Position numbers and translations under genes: made by a program. Shown here piece after piece: positions 52,132-60,661 of a DNA stretch of 64,000 bases. The stretch lies in contig NZ_JAUCDS010000008.1 in assembly GCF_034674885.1 (NCBI RefSeq), positions 52,607-116,606 of the forward strand. Reading direction: 5' to 3'. This DNA is from Castellaniella sp034674885. GTDB lineage: Bacteria; Pseudomonadota; Gammaproteobacteria; Burkholderiales; Burkholderiaceae_B. The notes below the pieces were generated by a model. It was not told the DNA's origin and made no database searches. It saw only the letters and a program-made list of their open reading frames with translations. The stretch's first letter is position 1; every line of letters begins with the position of its first letter.

Positions 52132-52160
52132 GGAAAATGCAAGCCCCGCGTCGGGGCTTC
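52132..52160 (-). terminator. First terminator downstream of the aromatic operon
   Basis: On the minus strand AAGCCCCG, ACG and CGGGGCTT form an eight-pair stem followed by gcATTTTCC. It lies about 60 bases after the substrate-binding protein stop (52221) and should end the ligA-ligB-pobA transcript. Confidence 0.7.
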
Positions 52161-52220
52161 AGATTTCTCGGGCACCGACCGCGCACTGCGGAAACATTCG
52201 ACCCCAGACTGTGGATCGTG

Positions 52221-53378
52221 TCATTTCCCAGGATCCTTGACCTGCTCTTGCTTATCGAACTCGACGTTCTGCAGGACCGAGCCGACTCGCTCGACCTTGC
52301 GGATGTAGACATCCTGGACCAGGTCGCGAGTCTGCGGGTCAATCGATACCGGGCCGCGCGGACTCATCCAGTGCATGCCCTTCACGGCTGCCATGAACGC
52401 GTCCCCGTCGGCATTGCCGCCGGTCTTGCGCAGCGCATCATAGATGAGATGCATGCCGTCGTAGCCGCCCACGGTCCAGAAGTTCGGCCGCTGACCGGGG
52501 TACGCCTGCAGGTAGTCCGCGACATAGGTCTTGTTTTCCGCAGACTCGTGGGCCTGGGAATAATGAAAGGATGTGATCATGCCCAGGGCCGCATCGCCCA
52601 TGGCATCGATCACGCCCTCATCGGTCAGATCGCCGGTCGTCACCAGGCGGATGCCGGCGGCGTCCAGGCCACGCTCTTTATAGCCCTTCACGAAAGCGAC
52701 CCCCTGCTCGCCCGCTGGCAGCATGACGAAAATGGCATCGGGTTTGGCGTCCTTCGCCTTTTGCAGGAAAGGTGCGAAATCCGGCGTGCTGACCGGCGTG
52801 CGGACCTGACCGACGATCTTGCCCCCGCCGGCGGTGAAGGTCTTGGTGAACTCCGCCTCGGCATCGTGGCCGGGGCCGTAATCGGCCACGATGGTGTAGA
52901 CCGTCTTGATCCCGTTGCCCAGCGACCAGGCCGCAATCGGTGTCGTGACTTGCGGCAGGGTGAACGAGGTGCGGACGATGTAGTCCGACTTCGTGGTGAT
53001 GGAAGAGGTCGCCGCATTCATGACCACCATGGGGGTCCGGGATTCCTGCGCCAGGGGGGCCACGGAAAATGCCGACGGAGTCATGCCGAAGCCGGCCAGC
53101 AGGTCGACCTTGTCTCGCACCAGCAACTCTTGCGCCTGGCGCTTGCTGACCGCCGGCGCGATGCCGGTGTCATCCTTGATGATCAACCGGATCTTGCGGC
53201 CAGCCACGGTGTCGCCGTGCTGGCGCATGTACAGGCGGATACTGTTCTCCAGCTGCTGTCCATGAGCGGCAAAAGGCCCGGTCAGCGGCAGGATCACACC
53301 GATCTTCAGATCCTGGGCCTGAGCGCCGGCGGCGACGGTCAGGGCGGCAGCAAAAGCGATTTTCTTCAGCGATATCAT
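52221..53378 (-). CDS. ABC-transporter substrate-binding protein (LivK/aromatic-acid type)
   Basis: A 385-residue periplasmic binding protein: signal peptide SLKKIAFAAALTVAAGAQA cleaved before QD, then IGVILPLTGPFAAHGQQLEN, the start of type I periplasmic-binding (LivJ/HAAT) proteins. AAGGAGGAAGAC gives a strong start at 53378; longer frames upstream belong to pobA. It follows pobA by 41 bases, so it is likely part of the 4-hydroxybenzoate operon and may capture an aromatic acid. No permease or ATPase gene is nearby; it must use components encoded elsewhere or have another role. Substrate is inferred from context. Confidence 0.87.
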   Translation of the reverse strand: MISLKKIAFAAALTVAAGAQAQDLKIGVILPLTGPFAAHGQQLENSIRLYMRQHGDTVAGRKIRLIIKDDTGIAPAVSKRQAQELLVRDKVDLLAGFGMTPSAFSVAPLAQESRTPMVVMNAATSSITTKSDYIVRTSFTLPQVTTPIAAWSLGNGIKTVYTIVADYGPGHDAEAEFTKTFTAGGGKIVGQVRTPVSTPDFAPFLQKAKDAKPDAIFVMLPAGEQGVAFVKGYKERGLDAAGIRLVTTGDLTDEGVIDAMGDAALGMITSFHYSQAHESAENKTYVADYLQAYPGQRPNFWTVGGYDGMHLIYDALRKTGGNADGDAFMAAVKGMHWMSPRGPVSIDPQTRDLVQDVYIRKVERVGSVLQNVEFDKQEQVKDPGK

Positions 53379-53419
53379 GTCTTCCTCCTTTGGAATCGAA
53401 ACCGGAAGCAATCTGTCGT

Positions 53420-54598
53420 CTAGGCTGTTTCCAAGCCGCAGAAATTTTCCGCAATGGCGATCTGCGCCGCCTCGGAACTGCGCGTGTACTCGAACTCGGC
53501 AAGCTGCATCTGCCGCGCGAACGGGTTGTCCGTCATCTTGTGGGTCAGGTTGGTCATCCACCACGAAAAGCGCACGGCTTTCCAGATCCGTGCCAGGGCC
53601 CGATCGCGATATCCATCCAGATCCGAGGTGTCGTGATCCAGGTAATGGCGGCGCAGGGCGTCCGCCAATTCCTTGGCATCGCCCACCGCCAGATTCAGGC
53701 CCTTGGCCCCAGTCGGCGGCACGATGTGTGCCGCATCCCCGACCAGGAACAGCCGGCCATGCCGCATCGTCGTGCAGACGTAGCTGCGCAAGGGCGCGAT
53801 GCTCATTTCCAGCGCGGGGCCGGTCACCAGTTTTTCCGCCAGATCGCTGGGCAGGCGGCTGCGATACAGGTCCCAGAACTTGTCGGCATCCCAGTGACGG
53901 ATGTCTTCGGTGGCCGGGACCTGCACGTAGTAGCGGCTGCGCGTCCTGGACCGCAGGCTGCACATCAGAAAGCCATCGGCGTGATTGATCCAGGCGACCT
54001 CCTCCGAGACCGGAGGGACGTCGGCCAACAGCGCCAGCCAGCCAAACGGAAAGGTCAGCGCATATTCCTGCAGCGCGCTCTTGGGGATGGACTGGCGCGA
54101 CACTCCATGGAATCCGTCGCAGCCCGCGATGAAATCGCAATCCATGCGCCACTGCCGCCCTTCGTGACGATAGGTGACGTAGGGCCGCGAGCTCTCGAGA
54201 TCGTGAGGCTGCACATCGCCGGCCTCGTACAGGGTGATGCCACCGCAGGCCACGCGTGCATCCATCAGGTCGCGGGTGACGCGCGTCTGTCCATAGACGG
54301 TTGCATGCTTGCCGATGCGGCTGAAATCGATGTGGCAGCTTTCCTCATCCCAGCGCAGATCAAAGCCGTTCATGCGCAGGCCTTCCTGTTCTGCGCGATC
54401 CCCGACGCCTGCTTCGCGCAAGGCGGCGATCGTGGGTTGTTCCAGCACACCGGCGCGAACGCGCCCGAGCACATAGTCGGCGCTGCGGCTTTCCAGGATG
54501 ACGTGATCGATCCCGTGCCTGTGCAGCAACTGTCCCAGCAGCAAACCCGAAGGCCCCGCGCCGATGATGACGACCTGGGTGCGGCGTGTTTCTTCCAT
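53420..54598 (-). CDS. pobA: 4-hydroxybenzoate 3-monooxygenase (PobA)
   Basis: A 392-residue FAD monooxygenase turning 4-hydroxybenzoate into protocatechuate with NADPH and O2. FAD motifs: VVIIGAGPSGLLLGQLL, CDGFHGVSRQ and FLVGDAAHIVPPTGAKGLNL. YVLGRVRAGVLEQ carries the NADPH-contact arginines of PobA, and SLRSRTRSRYYVQV the substrate/cofactor arginines. The length equals the Pseudomonas enzyme. AGGAGACATCAGTC precedes the ATG at 54598. ligB ends 29 bases upstream, so product protocatechuate passes straight to the ring-opening enzyme. Confidence 0.95.
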   Translation of the reverse strand: MEETRRTQVVIIGAGPSGLLLGQLLHRHGIDHVILESRSADYVLGRVRAGVLEQPTIAALREAGVGDRAEQEGLRMNGFDLRWDEESCHIDFSRIGKHATVYGQTRVTRDLMDARVACGGITLYEAGDVQPHDLESSRPYVTYRHEGRQWRMDCDFIAGCDGFHGVSRQSIPKSALQEYALTFPFGWLALLADVPPVSEEVAWINHADGFLMCSLRSRTRSRYYVQVPATEDIRHWDADKFWDLYRSRLPSDLAEKLVTGPALEMSIAPLRSYVCTTMRHGRLFLVGDAAHIVPPTGAKGLNLAVGDAKELADALRRHYLDHDTSDLDGYRDRALARIWKAVRFSWWMTNLTHKMTDNPFARQMQLAEFEYTRSSEAAQIAIAENFCGLETA

Positions 54599-54627
54599 GA
54601 CTGATGTCTCCTGTGGATGGTTCCGGG

Positions 54628-55464
54628 TCAGGGTTCTTCGAAGGTGATGAGCCCCATGCCCGTGGTCATGGGGGCGTAATAATGCCGATGCACGCGGCGG
54701 GCCTGTCCAGACAGCGCACCGCGCATCACCAGCCACATGATCAGCTCGATGCCTTCGGCGCCTGCCTGCTCCATCAATTCCTGGTGCGTCATCCGGGCCA
54801 GGCTCTCGGGATCGCGCTCGATCCGGTTCAGGAAGTCCTGATCGAAGGCCGGATTCATCGCACCGAAGCGCTTGCCCTGCAGTTGGTGGGACATGCCGCC
54901 GGTGCCCAGGATGACGACCCGCAGGTCGCGCGGATCGGCTTCGACCGCCCGACGGATCGCCTGGCCCAGCTTGAAGCAGCGCAGGGCCGTCGGCAGAGGG
55001 TGCAGCAGCACGTTCACTGCCAAGGGCACGGCGGCGACTCCCCAGTCGGGCGCGGGGTCGAAACACAGGTGCATCGGCACCAGGAAACCATGCTCCACGG
55101 CCATTTCCTGGCACAGGGTCAGGTCGAACTCGTCGTAGACCAGCGATTCGCACAAATGGCGCGAGAACTCGAAGTCGCCCCTGATGGGCGGCAGCGGACG
55201 CACGCCCATGCCCTCGTCGGCAATCGCGTACTGGTCCGCGCAGCCCAGCGCGAAGGTCGGGTATTTGTTGAAGAAGAACTCGGCGCCGTGGTCGTTGTAG
55301 ACCATGATGGCCACGTCGGGCCGCAGTTCCGACAGCCATTCACGCACGGGCACGTAGGCGTCGAACAGCGGCTTCCAGTCGGGATCGTTCTGCGCGCCCC
55401 GGTCATAGGCTCCGCCGATCGAGGGGACGTGCGAAGTGCCGATGCCGGCAATGATTTTTCCCAT
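54628..55464 (-). CDS. ligB: Protocatechuate 4,5-dioxygenase beta subunit
   Basis: The 278-residue catalytic subunit of the class III extradiol dioxygenase that opens protocatechuate between C4 and C5. Iron ligands H12 (GTSHVPSIG), H59 (NDHGAEFF) and E240 (EGIELIMW), and the acid/base H193 (GGMSHQL), match H12/H61/E242/H195 of Sphingobium LigB with a constant offset. It starts two bases after ligA ends. The next enzymes of the 4,5-cleavage route (ligC, ligI, ligJ) are not in this window. Confidence 0.93.
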   Translation of the reverse strand: MGKIIAGIGTSHVPSIGGAYDRGAQNDPDWKPLFDAYVPVREWLSELRPDVAIMVYNDHGAEFFFNKYPTFALGCADQYAIADEGMGVRPLPPIRGDFEFSRHLCESLVYDEFDLTLCQEMAVEHGFLVPMHLCFDPAPDWGVAAVPLAVNVLLHPLPTALRCFKLGQAIRRAVEADPRDLRVVILGTGGMSHQLQGKRFGAMNPAFDQDFLNRIERDPESLARMTHQELMEQAGAEGIELIMWLVMRGALSGQARRVHRHYYAPMTTGMGLITFEEP

Positions 55465-55466
55465 GA

Positions 55467-55823
55467 TCAGCGCGCTCCCTTGGCGTTGCGAGAACCCAGG
55501 AAAGCGTCGAAGCTCTCGCCGCGCATCTGGGCGCCCATCCGATAAAGACCGTGTCCGGTCACGAACCCCAGCTTGAGCAGGTAATAGATATTGCCGCCTG
55601 CCGCATTGAGGCCTGCCCAGTCCCGGGCGCGGACCATGCTCTTTTCGGCCTCGGTCAAGCCATGCGCGGCCAGATAGGCTTCTTCGTCAGCCTGATACGC
55701 CAGGCGGTTGGCCGCAGAGGTCAATGAATCGCACAGCTTATTGATGCGATAGCCCTTGTGGGATTCGCTCAAATTGAATATCAGGACATCGGGAATTGGC
55801 CGGCTGGCATCCAGTTGTGTCAT
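55467..55823 (-). CDS. ligA: Protocatechuate 4,5-dioxygenase alpha subunit
   Basis: The 118-residue small subunit that covers the LigB active site. Sequence IFNLSESHKGYRINKLCDSL, then DEEAYLAAHGLTEAEKSMVRARDWAGLNAAGGNIYY in parts, is typical for the all-helical LigA family (about 120-140 residues). The ATG at 55823 follows CGGAGCGCGAC. It is the first gene of the minus-strand operon ligA-ligB-pobA-binding protein, divergent from an AraC regulator across 142 bases. Confidence 0.92.
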   Translation of the reverse strand: MTQLDASRPIPDVLIFNLSESHKGYRINKLCDSLTSAANRLAYQADEEAYLAAHGLTEAEKSMVRARDWAGLNAAGGNIYYLLKLGFVTGHGLYRMGAQMRGESFDAFLGSRNAKGAR

Positions 55824-55844
55824 GTCGCGCTCCGATCACGTGGC

Positions 55845-55886
55845 GGCTTGTGCTTTTCAGCCCACAAGCCTTAAGCTTCAAGCTTC
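55845..55886. promoter_or_regulatory. Candidate operator of the ligA/AraC-regulator intergenic region
   Basis: An inverted repeat GGCTTGT (55845-55851) / ACAAGCC (55864-55870) with a 12-base spacer is followed by the tandem pair AAGCTTC-AAGCTTC (55873-55886). Direct repeats of this kind are usual for AraC-family sites. It lies between the divergent ligA and regulator genes. Confidence 0.45.
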
Positions 55887-55965
55887 ACAAAGTGAGCTGT
55901 CATGATCGCGTCCCGGCGGCCTGCTGCGTAGGGACGAACGGGACCAAAGATGGTGTTTTTCGGAC

Positions 55966-56853
55966 ATGGGCGCTTCGATACCGCTGTATTCCCTGTATGG
56001 CCAGATCGACACGGCGGCCGAGCTGCGCTTCCTGCACCTGGAATCCCTGGAATCACGCAACCGGGTGTACAGCTGGAACATCCGGCCACATCGGCACCAT
56101 GACCTGTATCAGCTGATCTGGGTCGAGCAAGGCGCCGGGACCGTCATGCTCGACGAGCAGACCCTGTCATTGCAGGCGCCGGTCCTGATCAGCATTCCTC
56201 CTCCGATCGTTCACGGCTTTCGCTGGCAGCCGGGCACCAAAGGGCTGATCCTGACGATTGCAGAAGGGTTCGTGGCGGACCTGGCCCGGCAGTCGGGCGA
56301 CGAAGCGGTCCATGCCGCGCTGGGGCGGCTGCTGACCATCACCGGGGCGGTCGATCCGGGCAGCGTCGGACGGCTCAGGGGGTTGTTTGAAACCATCCTG
56401 GATGAATACATCCACGAACGGGTCTGCCGAAGCACGGCGATCTCGGGCAACGTCCTGATGCTGTTCGCGGAAGTCGCCCGGCTGCGCCACCTGAGCCTGC
56501 AGAAAGACAGCCACGAAGATTCAGGCAGGATGGCGCTCTACCGGCGTTTCAAGGAACTGGTCGAAGCGCACTATCGCGACCCATGGCGGGTGGCGGACTA
56601 CGCCCAGGCGCTGGCCACGACAGAACGCAATCTGCGGCGCGTATCCATCGACATGGCAGGCCAGCCGCCCGTTCGGATCCTGCACAGGCGCATCCTGCTG
56701 GAAGCCAAGCGCCATCTGCTGTACACCGAGAAAACGGTGGCCGAGATCGGCTACGACCTGGGCTTCGAAGACCCGGCCTATTTCACCCGGTTCTTTGCCC
56801 GCAACGAAAAGCGGACGCCGGCCGCCTTCAGGCGCAGCAGCCGGCAGGCCTGA
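55966..56853 (+). CDS. AraC-family regulator of 4-hydroxybenzoate catabolism (PobR type)
   Basis: A 295-residue regulator. The N-terminal cupin sensor has the HRHHDLYQLIWVEQGAG strand pattern; the C-terminal AraC DNA-binding domain (from about 195) contains VADYAQALATTERNLRRVS and the second helix-turn-helix VAEIGYDLGFEDPAYFTRFF. Divergence from ligA-ligB-pobA, and similarity in layout to AraC-type PobR proteins, point to activation by 4-hydroxybenzoate, an inference. Its stop is two bases from the end of the convergent permease gene. Confidence 0.85.
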   Translation: MGASIPLYSLYGQIDTAAELRFLHLESLESRNRVYSWNIRPHRHHDLYQLIWVEQGAGTVMLDEQTLSLQAPVLISIPPPIVHGFRWQPGTKGLILTIAEGFVADLARQSGDEAVHAALGRLLTITGAVDPGSVGRLRGLFETILDEYIHERVCRSTAISGNVLMLFAEVARLRHLSLQKDSHEDSGRMALYRRFKELVEAHYRDPWRVADYAQALATTERNLRRVSIDMAGQPPVRILHRRILLEAKRHLLYTEKTVAEIGYDLGFEDPAYFTRFFARNEKRTPAAFRRSSRQA

Positions 56854-56855
56854 TC

Positions 56856-58184
56856 TCAGGCGGCCATGGGGGCTTTTTTGCGCCCTCGCAGCAAGGCATA
56901 CAGGATGATGGCGCCAAATGTGGCCGTCCCGATGCCGTCCAGTTTGAAACCACCCAGTTCGATGGAAAAATTGCCTGCCCCGAGAATCAGGGTCACGGCC
57001 GCCACGATCAGATTGCGGTTGTCGCTGAAGTCGACCTGGTTGACCACCCAGATACGGGCGCCCGCAATGGTGATCAGGCCGAACACGACCACGGCCATGC
57101 CGCCCAGCACCGGGCCCGGAATGGCCTGGATGACCGCGCCGAACTTGGGCGAGAAGCCCAGCAGCAGCGCCACCAGAGCCGCCACCACGAACACCAGGGT
57201 GGAATAGATCTTGGTGACCGTCATGACGCCGATGTTCTCGGCGTAGGTGGTGACCCCCGTGCCGCCCATGGAACCCGAAATCATGGTGGCAACGCCGTCG
57301 CCCAGAAATGCACGGCCCAGGTAGCGGTCCAGGTTCTGGCCCGTCATGGCGCTGACGGCCTTGATGTGGCCCAGGTTCTCGGCAACCAGGATGATGGCCA
57401 CCGGCGCGATGACGCTGATGGCGTGGCCTTCGAACACCGGCGCCGTCATTTTCGGCAGGCCCAGCCAGGACGCGGCCGCGATGGCGGAGAAGTCGATCGG
57501 CGTGCCCAGCCCCAGGCCGTTGCTCAGCACTGCGTACAGGACGCAAGCCAGGAACAGGCCCACCAGGATCAGCAGGCGCTGCACCAGGCCGCGCGTGTAG
57601 ACGGCTACGCCACCCACGCACAGAATCGTCAGCAGCGCCATGACCGAATCGAACAACGAACCGCCCATGGCGCCCTTGGCGGCGATCGGCGCCAGGTTCA
57701 GGCCGATGACGGCCACCACGGCCCCCGTCACCACCGGCGGCATCCAGCGATCGATCCAGTCGGCGGCCCCGCCCTGGCGGGCATTGACGAACATGGTCAG
57801 CAAGCCAATGCCTGCATAAATCAGGCCGCAGACGATGATGGCGCCCAATGCCACGCCAATGTTGGGGTTCGGGCCGCTGCCCGCGTAGCCGGTGACGGCC
57901 ACCACGCCGCCGATGAAGGCGAAGCTGGAACCCAGGTAGCTGGGAACCCGGCCACCGACGAACAGGAAGAACACCAGCGTGCCGACCCCCGACATCAGAA
58001 TGGCCATGTTGGGGTCGAAGCCCATGATCAGGGGCGCCAGGATGGTCGAACCGAACATGGCGACGACGTGCTGGGCGCCCATCGCCACGGTCTGCGGCAA
58101 GGGCATGGTCTCGTCAGGCTGCACGACGGCGCCTTCCGCTGTGCCGGACACGCGACGCCAGCGGGGGAAATAGGTAGTTGTCAT
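56856..58184 (-). CDS. uraA: NCS2-family nucleobase permease (uracil type, UraA/RutG)
   Basis: A 442-residue inner-membrane carrier with about 14 segments. NCS2 features: QTVAMGAQHVVAMFGSTILA, VPSYLGSSFAFIGGV, AENLGHIKAVSAMTGQNLDR and GGTGVTTYAENIGVMTVTKI; the last two hold the substrate-binding glutamates of UraA. Uracil or a related pyrimidine is the likely substrate; xanthine/uric-acid carriers differ in these motifs. The ATG at 58184 is preferred to a longer frame reaching 58334 that lacks hydrophobic character. It is next to carB and may serve pyrimidine salvage. Confidence 0.88.
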   Translation of the reverse strand: MTTTYFPRWRRVSGTAEGAVVQPDETMPLPQTVAMGAQHVVAMFGSTILAPLIMGFDPNMAILMSGVGTLVFFLFVGGRVPSYLGSSFAFIGGVVAVTGYAGSGPNPNIGVALGAIIVCGLIYAGIGLLTMFVNARQGGAADWIDRWMPPVVTGAVVAVIGLNLAPIAAKGAMGGSLFDSVMALLTILCVGGVAVYTRGLVQRLLILVGLFLACVLYAVLSNGLGLGTPIDFSAIAAASWLGLPKMTAPVFEGHAISVIAPVAIILVAENLGHIKAVSAMTGQNLDRYLGRAFLGDGVATMISGSMGGTGVTTYAENIGVMTVTKIYSTLVFVVAALVALLLGFSPKFGAVIQAIPGPVLGGMAVVVFGLITIAGARIWVVNQVDFSDNRNLIVAAVTLILGAGNFSIELGGFKLDGIGTATFGAIILYALLRGRKKAPMAA

Positions 58185-58330
58185 GGGCAAGCGGCCCGAG
58201 GCCGTCCGGAAGAGGAAGGTGGAAGGTTGAAATTTCGTCGCAAGTGTACGGCGCGAGCCGCACACCCCGCAAGACCGGCCGGGCGGCCCGGCAGCGAACC
58301 TGCCCCCGTTGCAGTGCAGGCACCCCGTGT

Positions 58331-59260
58331 TCAAGCAGAACGCGCCGCCGCCTGTGCCCAGGGCTCTTCCTGCAGGGCAGCCGCCACATAATCAATGAAG
58401 GCCTGGACGCGGGCGGGCCGATTGCGCCCGGGCGGCGTGACCGCATGCAAGGCCAGGGGTTCGACGGCCCAGGGCGCCAACACGGTTTCCAGGGCACCGG
58501 ACTGCAAATCCGGCCAGACCAGGAATTCCGGCTGCAGGGCCAGACCCAGCCCTGCACGCAAGGCGGGCATCAGGGCATCGGCGTTGTTCACCTGCAGGCG
58601 GGTCGGCATGAACTGAGAAAATTCCCCCAGCCGTGGATGCCGGAAATGCCAGGTCACTCCGTGGCGCGCATAGGAATAATGCAAAGCCTGATGCGCCTGC
58701 AGGTCTCGCGGATGGCGGGGCCGCCCATGTGCATCCAGGTATGCGGGCGCGCCGACCAGCATGACGCGCACTCCGCACAGGCGCCGGGCCAGCAGACTGG
58801 AATCTGCCAGCCGCGCGATCCGCAGGGCCAGATCGAAATGGTCGGCCAGCAGATCCACCTGGGCGTCGTTGAACTGCACATCCAGCTGCACTTCCGGATG
58901 CAAGGTCATGAACCCCGGCAGCAGTGGTGCCAAGCGCGCCAGGCCGAAGGACATGGGCGCGGACACCCGGACCCGGCCTCGCAAAGCCTGGGAATGTTCC
59001 GTGACTTCCGCCTCGATCGCCTCGCCTTCTTCCAGGATGCGCGTGGCGCGATCCAGGGCGCTGCGGCCGCTGTCGGTCAGTGTCAGGCGACGCGACGTGC
59101 GATGAATCAGCGTCGTCTTCATGCGGGCTTCCAGGCGGCTGATGGCCTTGGACACGGTCGCCTGGGACACCTGGCAGGCAGCTGCCGCGCGGGCGAAGGA
59201 CCCGGTTTCAGCGACTTTGGCAAACAAGGCCCAGGCCTGGAGATCGGGCAATCCCTTCAC
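58331..59260 (-). CDS. LysR-family transcriptional regulator
   Basis: A 309-residue LysR protein. The N-terminal winged helix is LFAKVAETGSFARAAAACQV then SQATVSKAISRLEARM; the effector domain contains VRVSAPMSFGLARLAPLLPG and LRAGLGLALQPEFLV. I chose GTG at 59260 because AAAGGAAACGTC precedes it; an ATG at 59302 has no ribosome site. It is divergent from the pirin gene, an arrangement commonly seen with pirin/DoxX pairs, so it probably controls them. The inducer is unknown. Confidence 0.9.
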   Translation of the reverse strand: MKGLPDLQAWALFAKVAETGSFARAAAACQVSQATVSKAISRLEARMKTTLIHRTSRRLTLTDSGRSALDRATRILEEGEAIEAEVTEHSQALRGRVRVSAPMSFGLARLAPLLPGFMTLHPEVQLDVQFNDAQVDLLADHFDLALRIARLADSSLLARRLCGVRVMLVGAPAYLDAHGRPRHPRDLQAHQALHYSYARHGVTWHFRHPRLGEFSQFMPTRLQVNNADALMPALRAGLGLALQPEFLVWPDLQSGALETVLAPWAVEPLALHAVTPPGRNRPARVQAFIDYVAAALQEEPWAQAAARSA

Positions 59261-59309
59261 GACGTTTCCTTTCCACGGGGTCAGATGGATGGCAACAATC
59301 ATATCAAAA

Positions 59310-59340
59310 TTGGAAACGATGAAATTCTATTGTTTATATT
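59310..59340 (+). promoter_or_regulatory. Candidate pirin promoter
   Basis: TTGGAA (59310-59315) and TATATT (59335-59340) with a 19-base spacer lie in the AT-rich gap between the LysR gene and the pirin gene. The pirin ATG is 60 bases downstream. Confidence 0.4.
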
Positions 59341-59399
59341 CTCAACATGATCCATCCACCGTAGACTACCCGCATCATCCAAGCCTCAAGGAGGCCATC

Positions 59400-60107
59400 A
59401 TGATTGAACGCCGTCCCTACGCCTCGCTGGGCGCAGCCGACCACGGCTGGCTCGAAGCCCGGCACCACTTTTCCTTTGCCGAATACCATGACCCCCGGCG
59501 GGTCCACTGGGGCGCGCTGCGCGTCTGGAACGACGACACGATCCAGCCCAACAGCGGCTTTCCCCCGCATCCGCACGCGGATATGGAAATCATCACCTTT
59601 GTGCGCGAAGGCGCCATCACGCACCAGGACAACCTGGGCAATCAGGGCCGCACGCTGGCGGGTGACGTCCAGGTCATGAGCGCGGGCACTGGAATCGTCC
59701 ATTCCGAATACAACCTGGAACCCGGTGTCACCCGGATCTTCCAGATCTGGATCTTCCCGGACCAGAAAGGCGGCACGCCCTGCTGGGGCACGCAGCCCTT
59801 CCCCAAGGCCGATCGCTCGGGACGTTTCGTCACCTTGGCCAGCGGCCTGGAAGGTGATGAAGAGGCGCTGCCCATCCGGGCGCAGGCCCGGGTCTGCGGC
59901 GCCACACTGAAGGCCGGCGACACCGTGGAATACGCATTCAAGGATGCGAGCCGCGTCGGCTACCTGGTCCCGGCAGTCGGCCGGGTCGAGGTCAACGGCG
60001 TTGCGCTGGAAACACGCGACGGCGCAGCCGTCCGGGACGAGCCTGTCCTGCGCATCACTGCCACCGAGGATGCCGAACTGATTCTCGTGGACAGTTCTGC
60101 ACTGTAA
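59400..60107 (+). CDS. Pirin-family cupin protein
   Basis: A 235-residue bicupin. The metal-binding histidines are in FPPHPHADMEIITFV and the HSEYN segment (GTGIVHSEYNLEPG), with the pirin core LEARHHFSFAEYHDPRRVHW at the start. Family members include quercetin dioxygenases and redox-linked transcription cofactors. AAGGAGGCCATC gives a firm ATG at 59400. It is controlled, by position, by the divergent LysR protein. A weak terminator separates it from the DoxX gene. Confidence 0.9.
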   Translation: MIERRPYASLGAADHGWLEARHHFSFAEYHDPRRVHWGALRVWNDDTIQPNSGFPPHPHADMEIITFVREGAITHQDNLGNQGRTLAGDVQVMSAGTGIVHSEYNLEPGVTRIFQIWIFPDQKGGTPCWGTQPFPKADRSGRFVTLASGLEGDEEALPIRAQARVCGATLKAGDTVEYAFKDASRVGYLVPAVGRVEVNGVALETRDGAAVRDEPVLRITATEDAELILVDSSAL

Positions 60108-60133
60108 ACGCCCGCCTGATTGATTCAAATACG

Positions 60134-60162
60134 CATCCCGTTCTTCGGGCGGGATGTTTTCT
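60134..60162 (+). terminator. Hairpin between pirin and doxX
   Basis: CATCCCG (60134-60140) pairs with CGGGATG (60150-60156) and is followed by TTTTCTT. It lies 27 bases after the pirin stop, so part of the transcription may stop before the DoxX gene. Confidence 0.65.
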
Positions 60163-60199
60163 TACCCTGGTTTTTACCTGCTTCATACGGAATCACACC

Positions 60200-60610
60200 A
60201 TGAACTCTCGCACCATCGACACATTTTCCCTGATCGGCCGCATCCTGATCGCCATCCTGTTCTGGGTCGGCGTCTCTGGCAAGATCGCCCAGCCCGCCGG
60301 CACCATCGGCTATATCGGCTCGGCCGGCATCCCGTTGCCGACGCTGGCCTACGCCGCCACGGTCTTCGTCGAACTGGTCCTGCCGATCCTGCTGGTGCTG
60401 GGATACCGGACGCGCCTGAGCGCGCTGATCCTGGCGATCTTCTCGGTGGTGGCCGCCCTGTTCTTCCATGCGCAGTTCGGCGACATGAACCAGTCGACCC
60501 ACTTCTTCAAGAACCTGGCCATTGCCGGCGGCCTGCTGCAACTGACGGCGTTCGGCGCCGGCGCCCTGAGCCTGGATGCGCGCTCGTCCAAGGCGGGCCT
60601 CGCGGCCTGA
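60200..60610 (+). CDS. DoxX-family membrane protein (second copy)
   Basis: A 136-residue four-helix membrane protein. LIGRILIAILFWVGVSGKIA, YAATVFVELVLPILLVLGYR and FFHAQFGDMNQSTHFFKNLA are typical DoxX blocks; the last histidine/aspartate stretch is near a membrane edge. It lies 92 bases after the pirin gene in the same direction, with a terminator between. DoxX proteins often accompany pirin. It shares length but little sequence with the copy at 34202-34612. Confidence 0.87.
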   Translation: MNSRTIDTFSLIGRILIAILFWVGVSGKIAQPAGTIGYIGSAGIPLPTLAYAATVFVELVLPILLVLGYRTRLSALILAIFSVVAALFFHAQFGDMNQSTHFFKNLAIAGGLLQLTAFGAGALSLDARSSKAGLAA

Positions 60611-60631
60611 CGGGTCTCAGGCAGATCTCTG

Positions 60632-60660
60632 GCCGGGCTCTTTCAAAGAGCCCGGCTTTT
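60632..60660 (+). terminator. Rho-independent terminator after doxX
   Basis: GCCGGGCTCT (60632-60641) pairs with AGAGCCCGGC (60647-60656) around TTCAA, followed by TTTT. It ends one base before the convergent SDR gene stop and may help both strands. Confidence 0.85.
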
Positions 60661-60661
60661 G

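Larger units (their letters stand above)
51854..52220. other. 367-base gene-free region with three minus-strand hairpins
   Basis: No frame here looks coding. It holds the greA leader hairpin (51872-51900) and two terminators downstream of the substrate-binding protein gene (52081-52103 and 52132-52160). Bases 51905-52075 show several short G/C-rich inverted repeats but no riboswitch class I can name. A greA promoter should lie in this part. Confidence 0.6.
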
